Assembly: GCF_036323735.1 (NCBI RefSeq)
Contig: NC_086034.1
Location: 44,674,439 to 44,738,438 of the forward strand
Length of the DNA stretch: 64,000 nt
Direction of reading: 5' to 3'
From: Rattus norvegicus
Lineage: Eukaryota > Chordata > Mammalia > Rodentia > Muridae
The notes under the pieces were generated by a model that saw only the letters and a list, made by a program, of their open reading frames with translations, was not told where the DNA came from and searched no databases. Shown here one piece after another: positions 1 to 10,899 of this stretch (its first letter is position 1; the number at the start of each line of letters is the position of its first letter). The translations under genes were made by a program, and so were the position numbers.

Positions 1-231
1 AGATGATGACACCAGATGTGGTTTCTCAGCCTGGCATTTCTAGAATTAAAAGTCAAACAAACATTTCATTAAAATGTATAGTCTATGTTATTTAGTAATT
101 AGAAACAGAGAATAACTACTTTATACCCACACAGAGAAAATGATGGCATCTCTTTTGTCTGAAATTAGAGTACATTTTAACATTCAAACAGTTTTACTTA
201 TTAATTAAATAAGAGTATTAGTTTATTGACT

Positions 232-640
232 AATGTTATGTCAACTTGACACAAGCTAGAGTCAACAGAGGGGTGGCAGCCTTAATTGATGATATACCTC
301 CATAAGATAGGGCTGTAGGGAAGCCAGTAGTGCATTTTCTTAATTAGTGATTGGAGGAGAAACCAGCCCATTGTATGTGATGCCATTCCTGGGCAGTGAT
401 CCCGAGTTCTATAAGAAAGTAGACTGAGCAAGCCATGGGAAGCAGCCCTGCAAGCAGCACTTCTTTGTAACTTCTTCATCAGCTTCTGCATCCAGGTCCC
501 TTCCCCTCTTGAGTTCTTGTCCTGACTTCCTCTGAAGGTGAACTAGGATGTGGCAGCTTAACCTGAAAAAAACCCTACTCTCACCAAGTTTCTTTGGTTA
601 AGGTGTTTTGTCACAGCAATAGTAAGCCTAATTAAGATAT
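232..640 (+). mobile_element. Rodent DNA-transposon-like repeat (possibly URR1/hAT-Charlie)
   Basis: The block opens with tgtcaacttgacacaagct and closes with cacagcaatagtaagcc. In between are the landmarks of a common rodent interspersed repeat: cattttcttaattagtgattgg, cctgggcagtg, ctataagaaagtag and gagcaagccatgg. The same beginning and end recur at 6.36-6.75 kb and, more diverged, at 60.99-61.40 kb. I recall this family as URR1, a nonautonomous hAT-Charlie element, but that name is from memory. No coding capacity is visible, and no clear 8-bp TSD was found. Confidence 0.55.
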
Positions 641-1014
641 TAGTATACATTAATTATATATAATAATGGGATTTGTCATGATAATTTAATGGAGAAGAAC
701 CCTAGAACAAGTCTAGAAAAATTCTTATCACCCCTTAGATAACAGACATGGAATAACATCTGATCTGTGCTTATTAATCTTGTCAACTTTGTTGAATTTA
801 AGAGATTCTAGGGGATTAACAAAGCAAGTTTCTGCATGACTTTGTCTATGAGGACACTTCCAGATGCAATTATGTCATGCAGGCTCTGACCTAACTAAGT
901 GTGTTACTCCCTGGAGAGACTTCCTATAAGATGGCATTGGTGGGAGGAGGTGAGAAAGTGGATGTGGAAGTGAGAGACATGTCAGACCATGTGGACTATG
1001 TACTATTCTATGGA

Positions 1015-1372
1015 AGAGTCAGCATGACCAAGGCAACTTTTATGAAAAACAAGGTTTTAATTGGAGGCTTAGTTGTAGTTTTAGAGGATTAGACCATGAC
1101 TATCATAGTGGGAAGCAGGCAACCACAGTGTTGGAGCAGTAGCTGGGAGCTTTATGTCCTGATCTGCTATGGGGAACCACTGGACCTGGAATGGGCTTTT
1201 GATATGTCAAAGCCCATCCTCAGTATCATTCCTACAACCAAGCCACCCCTCAGTCAACAGGGCTACAATTCCTAATCTTTCTCAAACAGTTCTACTAATT
1301 ATGTACCACGCAATCAAGTATAGGAGCCTATGAAGGGCATTCTCATTCAAACCATCACTTAGCATCTTTAGA
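1015..1372 (-). mobile_element. Rodent repeat of the same general class, reverse orientation
   Basis: Landmarks in order are catgaccaaggcaactttta, ttttaattggaggctta, ggattagaccatgac, gggagctttatgtcctgatc, aagcccatcctcag, cctaatctttctcaaacag and gggcattctcattcaaacca. They match a high-copy rodent repeat whose other end reads ttggtcatggtgt...cacagcaata. The short open frame over 901-1092 reads into this repeat and is not a gene. Family assignment is by recollection of the consensus. The sequence at 770-1014 may be a further diverged part of it. Confidence 0.45.
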
Positions 1373-1559
1373 TGCTGTATCTTTCCCAGATCACTTCCGG
1401 TGCTCCCTTTAAACCCAGTTTCTACCACCATGTTGGAAGGTGCTATATTCTGCAATTTCTTTCTTTTCAAGATGAACTGATGCCTTTCAAAGCAAACAAC
1501 AGGAATCTTCCCATCTGAAAGAAAAGGTCTGGAAAAATGTAACCAGCACAAATATTTTT

Positions 1560-4424
1560 AGTTGAATTCAAACAAATGTTGAAAATTGTGATGTTTGTGA
1601 GATCAGTAGAAATTTACATAATATTATGCGAAATAACTGTAATGCTCTTTTTAAATTTCTGTAAAAAGTGTCAATATCCTTCCTTTTCATTTATTTTATT
1701 GTTCAGGATACCAATTACAAATCTCTTATTCGCTGCTGATCTTTTGTAGCCTTCCATGAACTCGGTGTACTTATAAATACATAGAGACTTGAGGACAATG
1801 CTGTGGATGCTTTGCACTTGTTTTCTACATCTCTTCTTTCCTTCTTTTTCCTGTCTTTCCTTCTTGCATGTGAAAATTTTATATGTAAGTCATTTCTTCA
1901 AAAGCAGAGGGAGATTCAAAATGATGTCTGAAAATAATCTATAATTTCTTCAACCACTGTGGCTGATCCTCACTCAAATCAGTGTTGTAATTAGGCTACT
2001 GTCAGGGTATTGTTCAATTCCCAGAACACTAGTCCCAGTGATACCCATTATTTTACCAACTGAGAAGCACTAGGATGCCCCTGAGAAGCCTGCCATCAAG
2101 GATCTGAAATTAATTAAGCCTTATGTTATAATTACTTATAAATGTAAGCATTGGCTTTCATAACTGCAAATGATGGATTATTGTGTCATCTGTATTATTG
2201 AAAACACCTTTATCAAAAAGTAATTTTGTTTGGGATAGTTTGGAAAAACAAACAAACAACAACAAAAAAACCAACCAAACAAAAAACTAACATGTTTCTT
2301 ATACCTAATCTTAAAATCTCTGTTTGCCTCCTCAAAAGCTATAATTCCTAAAAGAGTCTCAAGATAAAAAGAAAAAGTATTTTGACAAGGAAACATTTTT
2401 GAAAACCATTCTCAACAATGGTATATAAATTCTTTGAGGACAAAAATGAAATTACAATATCTAGAGAATACTTTTGCTGATGAAGGAGACCAGAAACCCA
2501 AATGAAAAACACTGCATTTACTCATTTAAAAGCAGACTACTAAGCTAGATGGGAACACTGTGGTGAAATCAGGTTACTGCTTCTAAACACACACGTTCAA
2601 GGTGTGCTTTAATCCTTATTTGTGCGGTAGTGTAATGCTTGTTTAACTTTTGCCAAAAAATGAGATGTTTAATAGAACTCACTGCTTAAAATAGTGCTAT
2701 TTTCTAGTTAGATTGTGTTTAGTCAAGTTGCTAAGTCTAAACACCACGAATTTTCAAACTGTTCTGCCTTCAGATTTTTTTCTCACCAACATAGGTTTGC
2801 ATAGACAGGAGTCACTGATTCTGATTCAGGCCCCAGCAAAGCAGGGTTTTGTCACAATAAACTTCTAACAAATGTGACAGTTGAGTAGTTTTGTTTACTT
2901 AGTGCCTCATTGGTGAGAAAGGAATAGCGGGGAAGGGGGCAGCAACATTTGGCAACTGCTTCTGGGGAAAACCTTATGTTTCTGTTTCTTTGTTTACAAC
3001 TTTAATTCAGTTCAATATAGATAGGTGTGTATATACATGTGCACTCATACACAGAGGCACATGTTTTACAAAATAAATACAAATTATATTAGCACATCTT
3101 TATTATATCCAAGTATTTATTACAACAGGATGCCAAACTGAATATATAATTTATACTAATTTTATTTGCACACACATAATTAAGGCAAGTGCCAATTATG
3201 AGACCTTGTATACAAAGTGATAATATAACTCATTGGTTTAATTGAAGGCTGGGTGCAATTCATTCTGGCTAAATAGGAAACAGATTTACAGTGGTCAACA
3301 GGGGAAACAATCTACTAGAAACACAATATATTAAAATTATACAGTAAGTTTAATATCATGTCCTAAACATTTAGGTACTGAATCTTCCTTTAGTTTTTCA
3401 GGGTAACATTAATTTGGAATGTGACTTGATGCCATCCTAAGATTAGAAATGTGTTCCTGGTGCACAGGAAACTGTCAGTCTAATTTATACAGACAGATGG
3501 ACTTTTACAGTTAGGGCCGTTCTGAGATCCTTAAATCGACCTTTGGGAGAAAGTCAATGCAGACACCAGCAAGCACCTTGGTGGGGATTTGTTTTGCACT
3601 ACAGATGGAAGTAAACATGTTTTATTAACCTGCTTGTAGACTTCGCTGTAGACTTCCCACTGGGACCAAGAAATCATTCGATTTTGATTAAGTCACTAAA
3701 CCTCATAAGGACAAATGGAAAATTCTTGAGTTGCCCCTTTCATCTTACGCAACTTAAATACATTGACTTTGTAAGATGTTGTTTAACATTGTTTCTGTAT
3801 GAACTATTGAACACACAGAAAGTCTTCTACAAGTTTTAAGATAGCCGAAAATATCCACTCAACTACAAGTACTGAAAAGTTTTTTTGCAACTTTTGTTTC
3901 GAAAATAGCTACCTGAGGAAAACAATAGACATCATATCTTGATACAGTTACTATTAAATTTTAAGGAAAACTCTTATAGAATCTCCATTCACAAAAAGAT
4001 AAAGTATAATATAATGGGATACCATTGATCTCTATGGGTTAGCAATGAGGTCTTTAGAGCCAATATACAGATAGCATCTGAATGTTTGTTTAGAAAAGAG
4101 AAAGGCAGAGGTCACTTTCCAAGGCAACAAACTGCTGCTCTCTATGACCCTTAAAGGTTAGAGTTCAGGAATTTCATGGAGAGATTGTTTTGCCTTGCAT
4201 TTCTTTTCAATCACGTGGCAGTAGTTAGGTTATTCTAATAAAAGGTGTGAGGAGGGCATAAGTTTTGCTAAGTGCATTGAGATTGAAAGTGAAAGAAAGA
4301 GAAAGCCAGCAATAAGGAATCATAAACAGAAGAAAATTCTCATTTCCATAAAAACCAATCCTATTGAAAAATCTGTTTATTGTACTGCTTCTGTTTCATT
4401 TATATATTGTGTTGAATTGCATAG
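1560..4424. other. No gene or clear repeat recognised
   Basis: This is AT-rich sequence without an open frame worth calling. An A-rich stretch at 2248-2288 (aaacaaacaaac type) resembles a decayed retroposon tail. I recognised no conserved exon, tRNA or complete repeat. Confidence 0.5.
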
Positions 4425-4547
4425 CTTTGGGATAATTTTTTTTTCTTTTCTTTTCTTCAGAGCTGGGGACCGAACCCAGGGCCTTGCACTCGATAGGCAA
4501 GCGCTCTACCACTGAGCTTAATCCCCAACCCCACTTTGGGATAATTT
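4425..4547 (-). mobile_element. ID SINE (rat type) with 14-bp TSD
   Basis: The reverse-strand ID body spans 4460-4532 (plus-strand reading: gagctggggaccgaaccca ... aatccccaacccc), preceded by an interrupted poly(T) at 4436-4459 that is the A-tail of the minus-strand element. A perfect 14-bp TSD, ctttgggataattt, lies at 4425-4438 and 4534-4547. ID elements descend from BC1/tRNA-Ala and carry internal Pol III boxes; both are recognisable here as the reverse complements of tagctcagtgg and ggttcggtccc. ID elements are mobilised in trans by L1. The perfect TSD indicates a fairly recent insertion. Confidence 0.95.
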
Positions 4548-4794
4548 AAACATGATGTTGTTAGCTAATATTTTCCCTTAATCATAATGTATCTCAGTTG
4601 TTATCCCTGTGCTTGGTAGTATTTGAGCATGCCCTCAGGTTCCAAATAGCCATTATATTATCAATATCAAAGCAAACTTCCTTCTGAAGTACCGTTTTTT
4701 TTTAAACTATACAAGTTTCTCTGTGTTAACCACAATTCCTATACTTTGTTCATAGCTAATGTCCTCGTAAGAGGAACATTGGAAATGAATGGGG

Positions 4795-4890
4795 AAGGTT
4801 GGTGCATGACAGAACTACAGCCCTCAGAAGGCTGAGATGGATCAAAGTCAACCTGGGGATCAGGACTAGAGCCTGACTCAAGAATATCTC
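4795..4890 (+). repeat. Decayed B1-like SINE
   Basis: The order of landmarks (ggtgcatgacagaactacag, cctcagaaggctgagatgg, aaagtcaacctggg) follows the B1/7SL-derived plan of general form, cross-box and gatc region, but it is heavily mutated. Low confidence. Confidence 0.3.
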
Positions 4891-5128
4891 TTCCCACAAA
4901 TAAACATTAGACTAATCTGAGTGGCAAACATGTTCAATGGGTACAAAGTAAATACTTACATTTATTGGATACCTTCCTGATATTTAAGTAGTGTTTTTTT
5001 TCTTGTTTCAAATATTCAGGTAATGAGTCAAATTGAGCAATCACTCTACTATCTCCATAAGAAGGCCTTTGTGTAATTCATCATGGTACTGATGCTGCTT
5101 TGCGTTTCTATATTGTGAGATTGAAAAT

Positions 5129-5145
5129 CTCAATCTCTGTCTCTG

Positions 5146-5219
<74 letters not shown>
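5129..5219. repeat. Compound microsatellite (TC)n(AC)n
   Basis: Interrupted tctctg units pass into an uninterrupted TC run to about 5195, then an AC run to 5219. A 112-residue open frame through this block is purely low-complexity (S-L then H-T repeats) and is not a gene. Confidence 0.97.
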
Positions 5220-5811
5220 ATTGTGAATAGAAAGGGGATCAGCAAAAGTTGGAGAAGGCAAGAGAAGGTAATACCTATTCTAGCAGGTTTTTTTTATTTT
5301 TTGAAAGTAAACTATATCTACATCACTCTCCATTTCCCTTTCCTCCCTCCAACCCCTCTCGTTCACTCCTTCTTTTGTTGTATCTCAAATTCATGGTCTC
5401 TGGCCTCAGTTTTTAGTTGTTATTACACAAAAAGGTAGCAAGACTATTTTCTTCATCTCTCCGCCTTCCTTAGCTGCCTGTAGTTCTTTGTCTAGGACTG
5501 AGACCTCAGGAGATTTCCCCTATCATATCTACTGATTTTGTCTATGTTCTGGTCTCCTCTAAGCAGCCATGATGAGACTTTATGAGTGTAGCATGTCTGA
5601 TATTTCCAGGAGATACAGTGTCACAGCATTTCTGTGGTTCTTTCCACATCCTCTTTTTCAACAGTCCCTGATCCTTTGACACAGAAATTGTGTTGTAGAT
5701 GGATCAACATAGGTTCTTCCTTTCTGTCTCAGACTCATCTAACTCTCCAAGCTCTTGCTAGGTAGCTTCCACAGGCAGTCTTCATTGGCATTCAGATCTG
5801 ATTTTCTTTCC

Positions 5812-5865
5812 TTATCCTCCCAAGTGCTGGGATGACAGGCATTTACTACTACACCAAGCAACACA
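5812..5865 (-). repeat. B1 SINE fragment
   Basis: The string cctcccaagtgctgggat, followed by gacaggcatttactactacacc, is the reverse complement of the left end of a B1 element. The rest of the element is missing. Confidence 0.55.
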
Positions 5866-6358
5866 TCTCTTGGTAATTGTACTGAAAGTGGTTTTAGTAT
5901 TTTCTGGAACGTTTTTGAGTAATAATTAGAATTGTTGAAAAATTTTGTAAAGAATATTGAGAAGTCCTGCTCTTTATTTCAATTGAAATAAATTATTCCA
6001 GCTTGGTTGAGTCACTAGTTTTAGGTATGTGTGAGTTACACAGTGAGTCTCCCCTGACCCCCACTCTTTGAAAAAGAAAAAGACCAACCCAAACAACAGC
6101 AGCAACAACGAAGAGAAATATATCTTAAATCATTGTGTAAATGTGAATGATATTGCACTGGTTATAACTGGGTTGGTTATTCTTTTTAATTTGTTCAGAG
6201 GAGGAGTTTGAAAACATAAATAAGAAATATCAGGAAACTTATGTCAACATGTTTAATTTAAAATTCCTCCTATTTTGCATTTCTTTGTTATCCTTTGACC
6301 CTCACACATGGCCATGGCATTTGCATGCTCACAAACCTATACCCTATACTAAGTAATT

Positions 6359-6752
6359 TTTATGTCAACTTGACACAAGTGAGGGGCATCTTGGGAGAAG
6401 GAATCTTAATCAAGAAAATGACTCCTATAGGTAAAGACTGGCCTATAGGTAAGTCTGTAAGGCCTTTTCTTGATTGATAATCAACATGTGTGGGTGCAGT
6501 TTATTGTTCCTGTGCCATCCTGGGTCCTGGATTCTGTAAGAAGACAGGCTGAGAAAGAGATGAGTCAGCAAGTACCCCTCCATGGCTACTGCAACAACTC
6601 CTGCCTCCGAGTTCCTGCCTTGAGCTGCAGCCCTGACTTCCATCAGTGGTGGACTGGTTCTTGAGAGTTACAAACCAAAGCAAATCTGAATCTCTCCAAG
6701 TTGCTTTTGATTGTGAAGCTTCATCACAGCAATAGAAACCTCAACTAAGGCA
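6359..6752 (+). mobile_element. Rodent DNA-transposon-like repeat, second copy
   Basis: Starts tatgtcaacttgacacaag and ends cacagcaatagaaacctcaactaaggca, the same termini as the copy at 0.2-0.6 kb. Internal landmarks are cttttcttgattgataatc, cctgggtcctgg, aagaagacaggctgag and cctgccttgagctgcagccc. Four short overlapping open frames here on both strands are shadows of the repeat. URR1/hAT-Charlie membership is from memory. Confidence 0.6.
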
Positions 6753-6942
6753 TACTCAAAGTACAAATACACGTAATAACATTTCCCATAATGCCATAAT
6801 TGAGGAAAGGTGACACTACCAAGGTGAGAAAATGAGAGAGTGATTGGTGAATATGGTCAAAGTGCATGTTGTACTGAAATAAAATGCCAGTATGAAACCC
6901 ATCACTATGTGCAATAAATGGTTCCCAATAAAATTGTATACT

Positions 6943-7017
6943 GAAGTTGGTAGCTCACACCTTTGATCTTAATGTGGAGAGGTTGAAGCCATGATATGCA
7001 GGTCACTCTGGAATACA

Positions 7018-7019
<2 letters not shown>
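6943..7019 (+). repeat. Decayed B1-like SINE before a CA repeat
   Basis: ggtagctcacacctttgat..., then tggagaggttgaagcc, and gcaggtcactctgg follow the B1 layout with many substitutions. The CA run that follows could have grown from the tail of this element. Confidence 0.35.

Positions 7020-7066
<47 letters not shown>
7020..7066. repeat. (CA)n microsatellite
   Basis: About 23 uninterrupted CA units, typical of rodent intergenic DNA. Confidence 0.98.
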
Positions 7067-7068
<2 letters not shown>

Positions 7069-7259
7069 ACAGGCACACAGGTGTGCACACACACAAATCT
7101 ATGTTCCATATCTGAGAATAAACATACAATGTTTGGCTAGCTGAGTTGAGACTAGTTTAAATATCTTAATATGATTAACTCTTCCCATTTTTATAAATGC
7201 CTTTATTTCATTCTTATTTATGACTAGAAAATCTCTCCTGTATATTTAGTATTTTCTTT

Positions 7260-9370
7260 ATTTTTTTTCTGTTGATGAACACAAGGATAGTCCTACAATT
7301 CATCTACTGTGTATCATGCTGTGATAAACATGGATATGTAGGAAACAGTAGTGTTCTTTGATTCCATCTGGTATATTCTCAGGAGTGTTGTAATTGATTG
7401 ATATAGACCAATTGCCTTGATATAAAACCAGCAATATTCAAATTGCTACAGGAAAACATGAGAAAACTTTTAGGTATAGTACTAGAGAAGGATTTTCTGA
7501 ACAAAATTTGAGAGAGAGGATCGGTATCTATAACTAGGTCATATGGTATTCTGTTTTAGATTGCAGTGGGTGGACTAATTACACTTCAGTGAGCAGTGAA
7601 TAAGAGTTCATTTTTAGCCTCATCCTCACAGAGTATGTTGTCACTTCTTTTCCTATAGTAACTCCTCAGACTAGGTGCTGTAGTGGTGTTTTCTTCATGA
7701 CTGAGGATGTTTAACATTTGTTTTCATGTGCCTCTTCATTTTGAAACTGATCATTTAATTTGCTTCTTTATTGATTGGATCATTGGTTTTTATGTACTTT
7801 GGATTTTATTCCTTTGCCAGATATTTAGCTGGCAAAGATTTTATTCAATCTGTAGGTAGTTCTCTCTGTGGATCATTTCCTTTACAATAGAAAGGTTTCT
7901 AATTTCACACACCCATTTTTCCAGTCCTCTCAGTCCTTGAGTTGTTGGTGTGTCCTTCAGGAATGCACATGTATGCTCACAAATCATCGATGTTGAACTT
8001 ACAAAGCTCTGTGTCTTCCAATAAAGTATTGGATACATTTCGAATGGCTTACATATGGGCTGAGAGGGATTAGCTTTATTTTTCTACATATGGGTTTTCA
8101 TTTTTTCCCAGAAGCATTTGTAGAAGAATCTCTCTTCTCCAATGTATATCTTTGCAACTTTTGTCAAAACCATACAATTTTAGTTGTGTACTTTTCTTGG
8201 ATCCTGTGTTTCATTACATCATCACACTTGTCTGCTGTGTCAAAAGACTATTTCCATTATGGCTTTGAGGTATAATTTAAAATAAAATACTGTGATACCA
8301 GTAGCATTGCTTTCTCTGCTCAGGGTTGTCATCGTTATTGAGAAATGTTTGTGCTTCCACGTGGACTTTAAGATCGATTTCTAGTCCTGTGCAGAATGCA
8401 ACTGGTGTTCTGGTAGGGATCACATTCAACATGTAGATCCCATTCAGCAATATATCCATTTTCATAATTCTACTTCTGCTGATTAATGTGTATGAGAGGT
8501 CTTTCTGTCAGGATCTTTTTCAATTTCTTTATTAAATATTTCAAAATTTTTATTTAAAGATCTTCAACATCCTTTGTTAGACTTATTCTTAGATACTTTT
8601 TCACCTGTTTGTGAGGCTTTTGTGAGCAAGATTGCTTTCCATAATTATTGCTGTCCATATTTGTACATAAATGATTTTTGTATATTTATTTTATGTCCTG
8701 TTATTTTCTGAAGGCATTTATTAGATCTAAGAAGTTTCTGGCAGTCTTGAAATTCTTTTTACTATAGGATCCTATTGTATAAAATTTTTTTAAAAAATTA
8801 AATTTCTTTTCCTATGTGCATACCTTTGTTTTTATTCTCTTATCTGGCATTCTGGGTAAGGTTCAAGTACTTAAATAATGATATTAAACATGGAAGCAAA
8901 GAGTGGATACCCTTGTTTCTGATTTTAAAGGAGACTATTCCATTTCCCCCCCACTTTGTATGTTAGCTGTAAATTTCTTACAGATAGACTTTATTGCAGC
9001 AATTTCATTGTATTCCCAGTTACTTTGGGAATGGAATTTGATCAAAAATCTTTCCTGTATGTTCTAAGACGATTATGTAATTTCTGACTTGCAGTCTCTG
9101 GCTGAATTACATGTTTTTACCTATGTATGTTGAATCTTGCTTGTATCCCTAGCATTAAATCTTGTTTATTGTGATATGATCTTTTTTCTATAGTTGACTG
9201 GGTTTGCAAATATCTTGATGAGCTTTATGTTCAGGTGTATAAGAAAAACAGGTCTATCCTTTACTTTTCTGACTTTATTCAGCTTTAGTATAAAGGTTGT
9301 ATTGGTTTTATAAAATATATTTGGAAACATTTCTGCCTTTTCTGTTATTTAAAAACTTTATTAGCAATAT
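7260..9370 (-). mobile_element. Old, decayed L1 ORF2 remnant, reverse orientation
   Basis: Read on the minus strand this resembles L1 ORF2. Plus-strand phrases such as gttgatgaacacaaggatag, attcctttgccagatatttagc, caatctgtaggtagttctctc, tgataccagtagcattgctt, tcagggttgtcat and ttatttaaagatcttc are antisense ORF2 words in the usual 3'-to-5' order. Frames are broken throughout and no RT motif is intact. This looks much older than the 25.8-32.1 kb element. Confidence 0.7.
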
Positions 9371-9389
9371 AGTTTGTCAGTTACATTGG

Positions 9390-9690
9390 TTTCTACCCCC
9401 AAGTCTCTGGGCCATCCAAATTCCTTCCAGGCAGTGCAAAGCATGGGCTCCTGGTTTGGGCCTCAAGTAAGACCACTCATTTAGTTGGTTGATCCCAAAG
9501 TCTCTGAACCATTGTTGCTGCAGCACTTCTTGCTGGCAGGACAAGTTGTGGGTCAAATGTTTTGTGACTGGATTGGTGTCCAAGGGAGGAGTAAATTTGG
9601 AGAGTGGGGAGGTGACAGGCCAACTGGAAGGAGAGGAAGCGATGGTTTGAATGCATTGTATGAGAGACTAAATAAAAAGAAAACAATGAT
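9390..9690. mobile_element. L1 (Lx-like) 3' UTR end with apparent 5' inversion
   Basis: Positions 9390-9590 read as antisense of an old rodent L1 3' UTR (ggcaggacaagttgtgggtc, ctggattggtgtccaaggg). Positions 9591-9690 read in the sense direction as a G/A-rich 3' terminus ending tgtatgagagactaaataaaaagaaaa. An inverted piece joined to a sense 3' end is the structure expected of L1 twin priming. Two small open frames here are not genes. Confidence 0.5.
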
Positions 9691-9699
9691 ATAACTCAT

Positions 9700-10460
9700 T
9701 TATCCTTCCCTAAGAAGCCTAACATGTTAAACTAACAGACATAGAAAAATCAATATTCTAATATATTTAACATGTCTGTCTTAGAAGAAAAGATATTCTA
9801 TGTCAAGGAGAGTAGAGACAATTTCATCAGATCTCTTTAATTTTATGTAATTTAAGTAATTTTCAGCTCTGTTCCAGATTATTTAATAATAATTTTAAGA
9901 AATATACAAAGTGAAGAGGGCTATGTTAGGAATTACTTTATATAATGCCAATATTTATTGTGAGAATTTTGTTATCTTAAAACACTTACTAGTTTTAACA
10001 CTATACAAACTCAAACAAAACCAAAATTAAAAAGCGCCCACAGAAATAAATTATAGTTTAAATGACTATTGTAATGCATTATTAACTATAATTTAAATTC
10101 TTTGTTTTTAAGGAGCTAAGAATTTAGGATTTAAGATATATCTTGCTTCATAGTTTTATATAATAATAGTCTATGTGTTGTCCCATTTTGAAACATTGGT
10201 GAACAATTTGCTTGCTCAATTCATTCTTCAGAGATAGCCTGAGAGTATATCCAAAGTCAACCTTTGGTGGTATTTCTGTTCTTTCATAAGAAAATAAGAG
10301 TTTTCTATTTTTATCCCTTAATATTACATGATGCTCAAGTTTCCCAATCATAAAAATGATTAGGAAGAATCTAGCAAACAGTTAACTGTGTAGTTAAATA
10401 TTGAATTGTGAGTCCCACTAAGCCTATGGAAGAAAATGTGAGGAAAGTGGACAAACTAAA
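9700..10460. other. Unassigned AT-rich sequence
   Basis: No open frame, repeat consensus or RNA gene recognised. Positions 10044-10105 contain a loose inverted repeat of attatagtttaaat / attaactataatttaaatt. Confidence 0.5.
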
Positions 10461-10463
10461 AGA

Positions 10464-10893
10464 TGTGTGTGCTGTGGTTTGTCCTGGAGTTCTCTCTATT
10501 TTGATTCTAATTCCTCTGCCCCAAGGATGGCTGCCTAGAGAAGTACTCAGGTGACCTTATCAGAAACTCCCATTTAATTTGTAAAATAAAGGCAAGCACC
10601 TGTGATTTGGGCAGGGGGAAGGGAAGTTGGAAGGGAGGAGAGGTGGAAAGAAAGGGAGGAGAGGAGAGTCCTTGGAGATGGAGGAGCTGGAGACCTGGCA
10701 GAGAAAAGGTGCAAGTGATGAGGGAGTTGAGAGCTGGGAATGGGACAGTGTAGTGGTGGAGCTGCCCAATTTAGGCGCCAGCTTGTATTCATATTAATTG
10801 AGTTGTGTTTTCTTTGTGCAGGCCCATTCGGGTTGGAGAGGTTACTCCAACATGTGTTCCTGAAGGAAGGAGCCTCAGGCTGTAACACCTACA
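10464..10893 (+). mobile_element. Possible LTR (ERV-like), unassigned family
   Basis: The block runs from tgtgtgtgctgtggtttg to gtaacacctaca. It contains a coherent non-L1 sequence, an aataaa at about 10584-10589, a G/A-rich segment at 10605-10695, and a 3' half with gcccattcgggttggagagg. This resembles a rodent class II LTR, but the ends are ambiguous and no convincing 6-bp TSD is present. Two antisense open frames over the purine tract are low complexity. Confidence 0.35.
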
Positions 10894-10899
10894 GGTGAT

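Noticed and set aside
4460..4532. tRNA gene
   Set aside because: The tRNA-like A and B boxes belong to an ID SINE with poly(A) tail and TSD. The same applies to 40908-40982 and 57330-57405.
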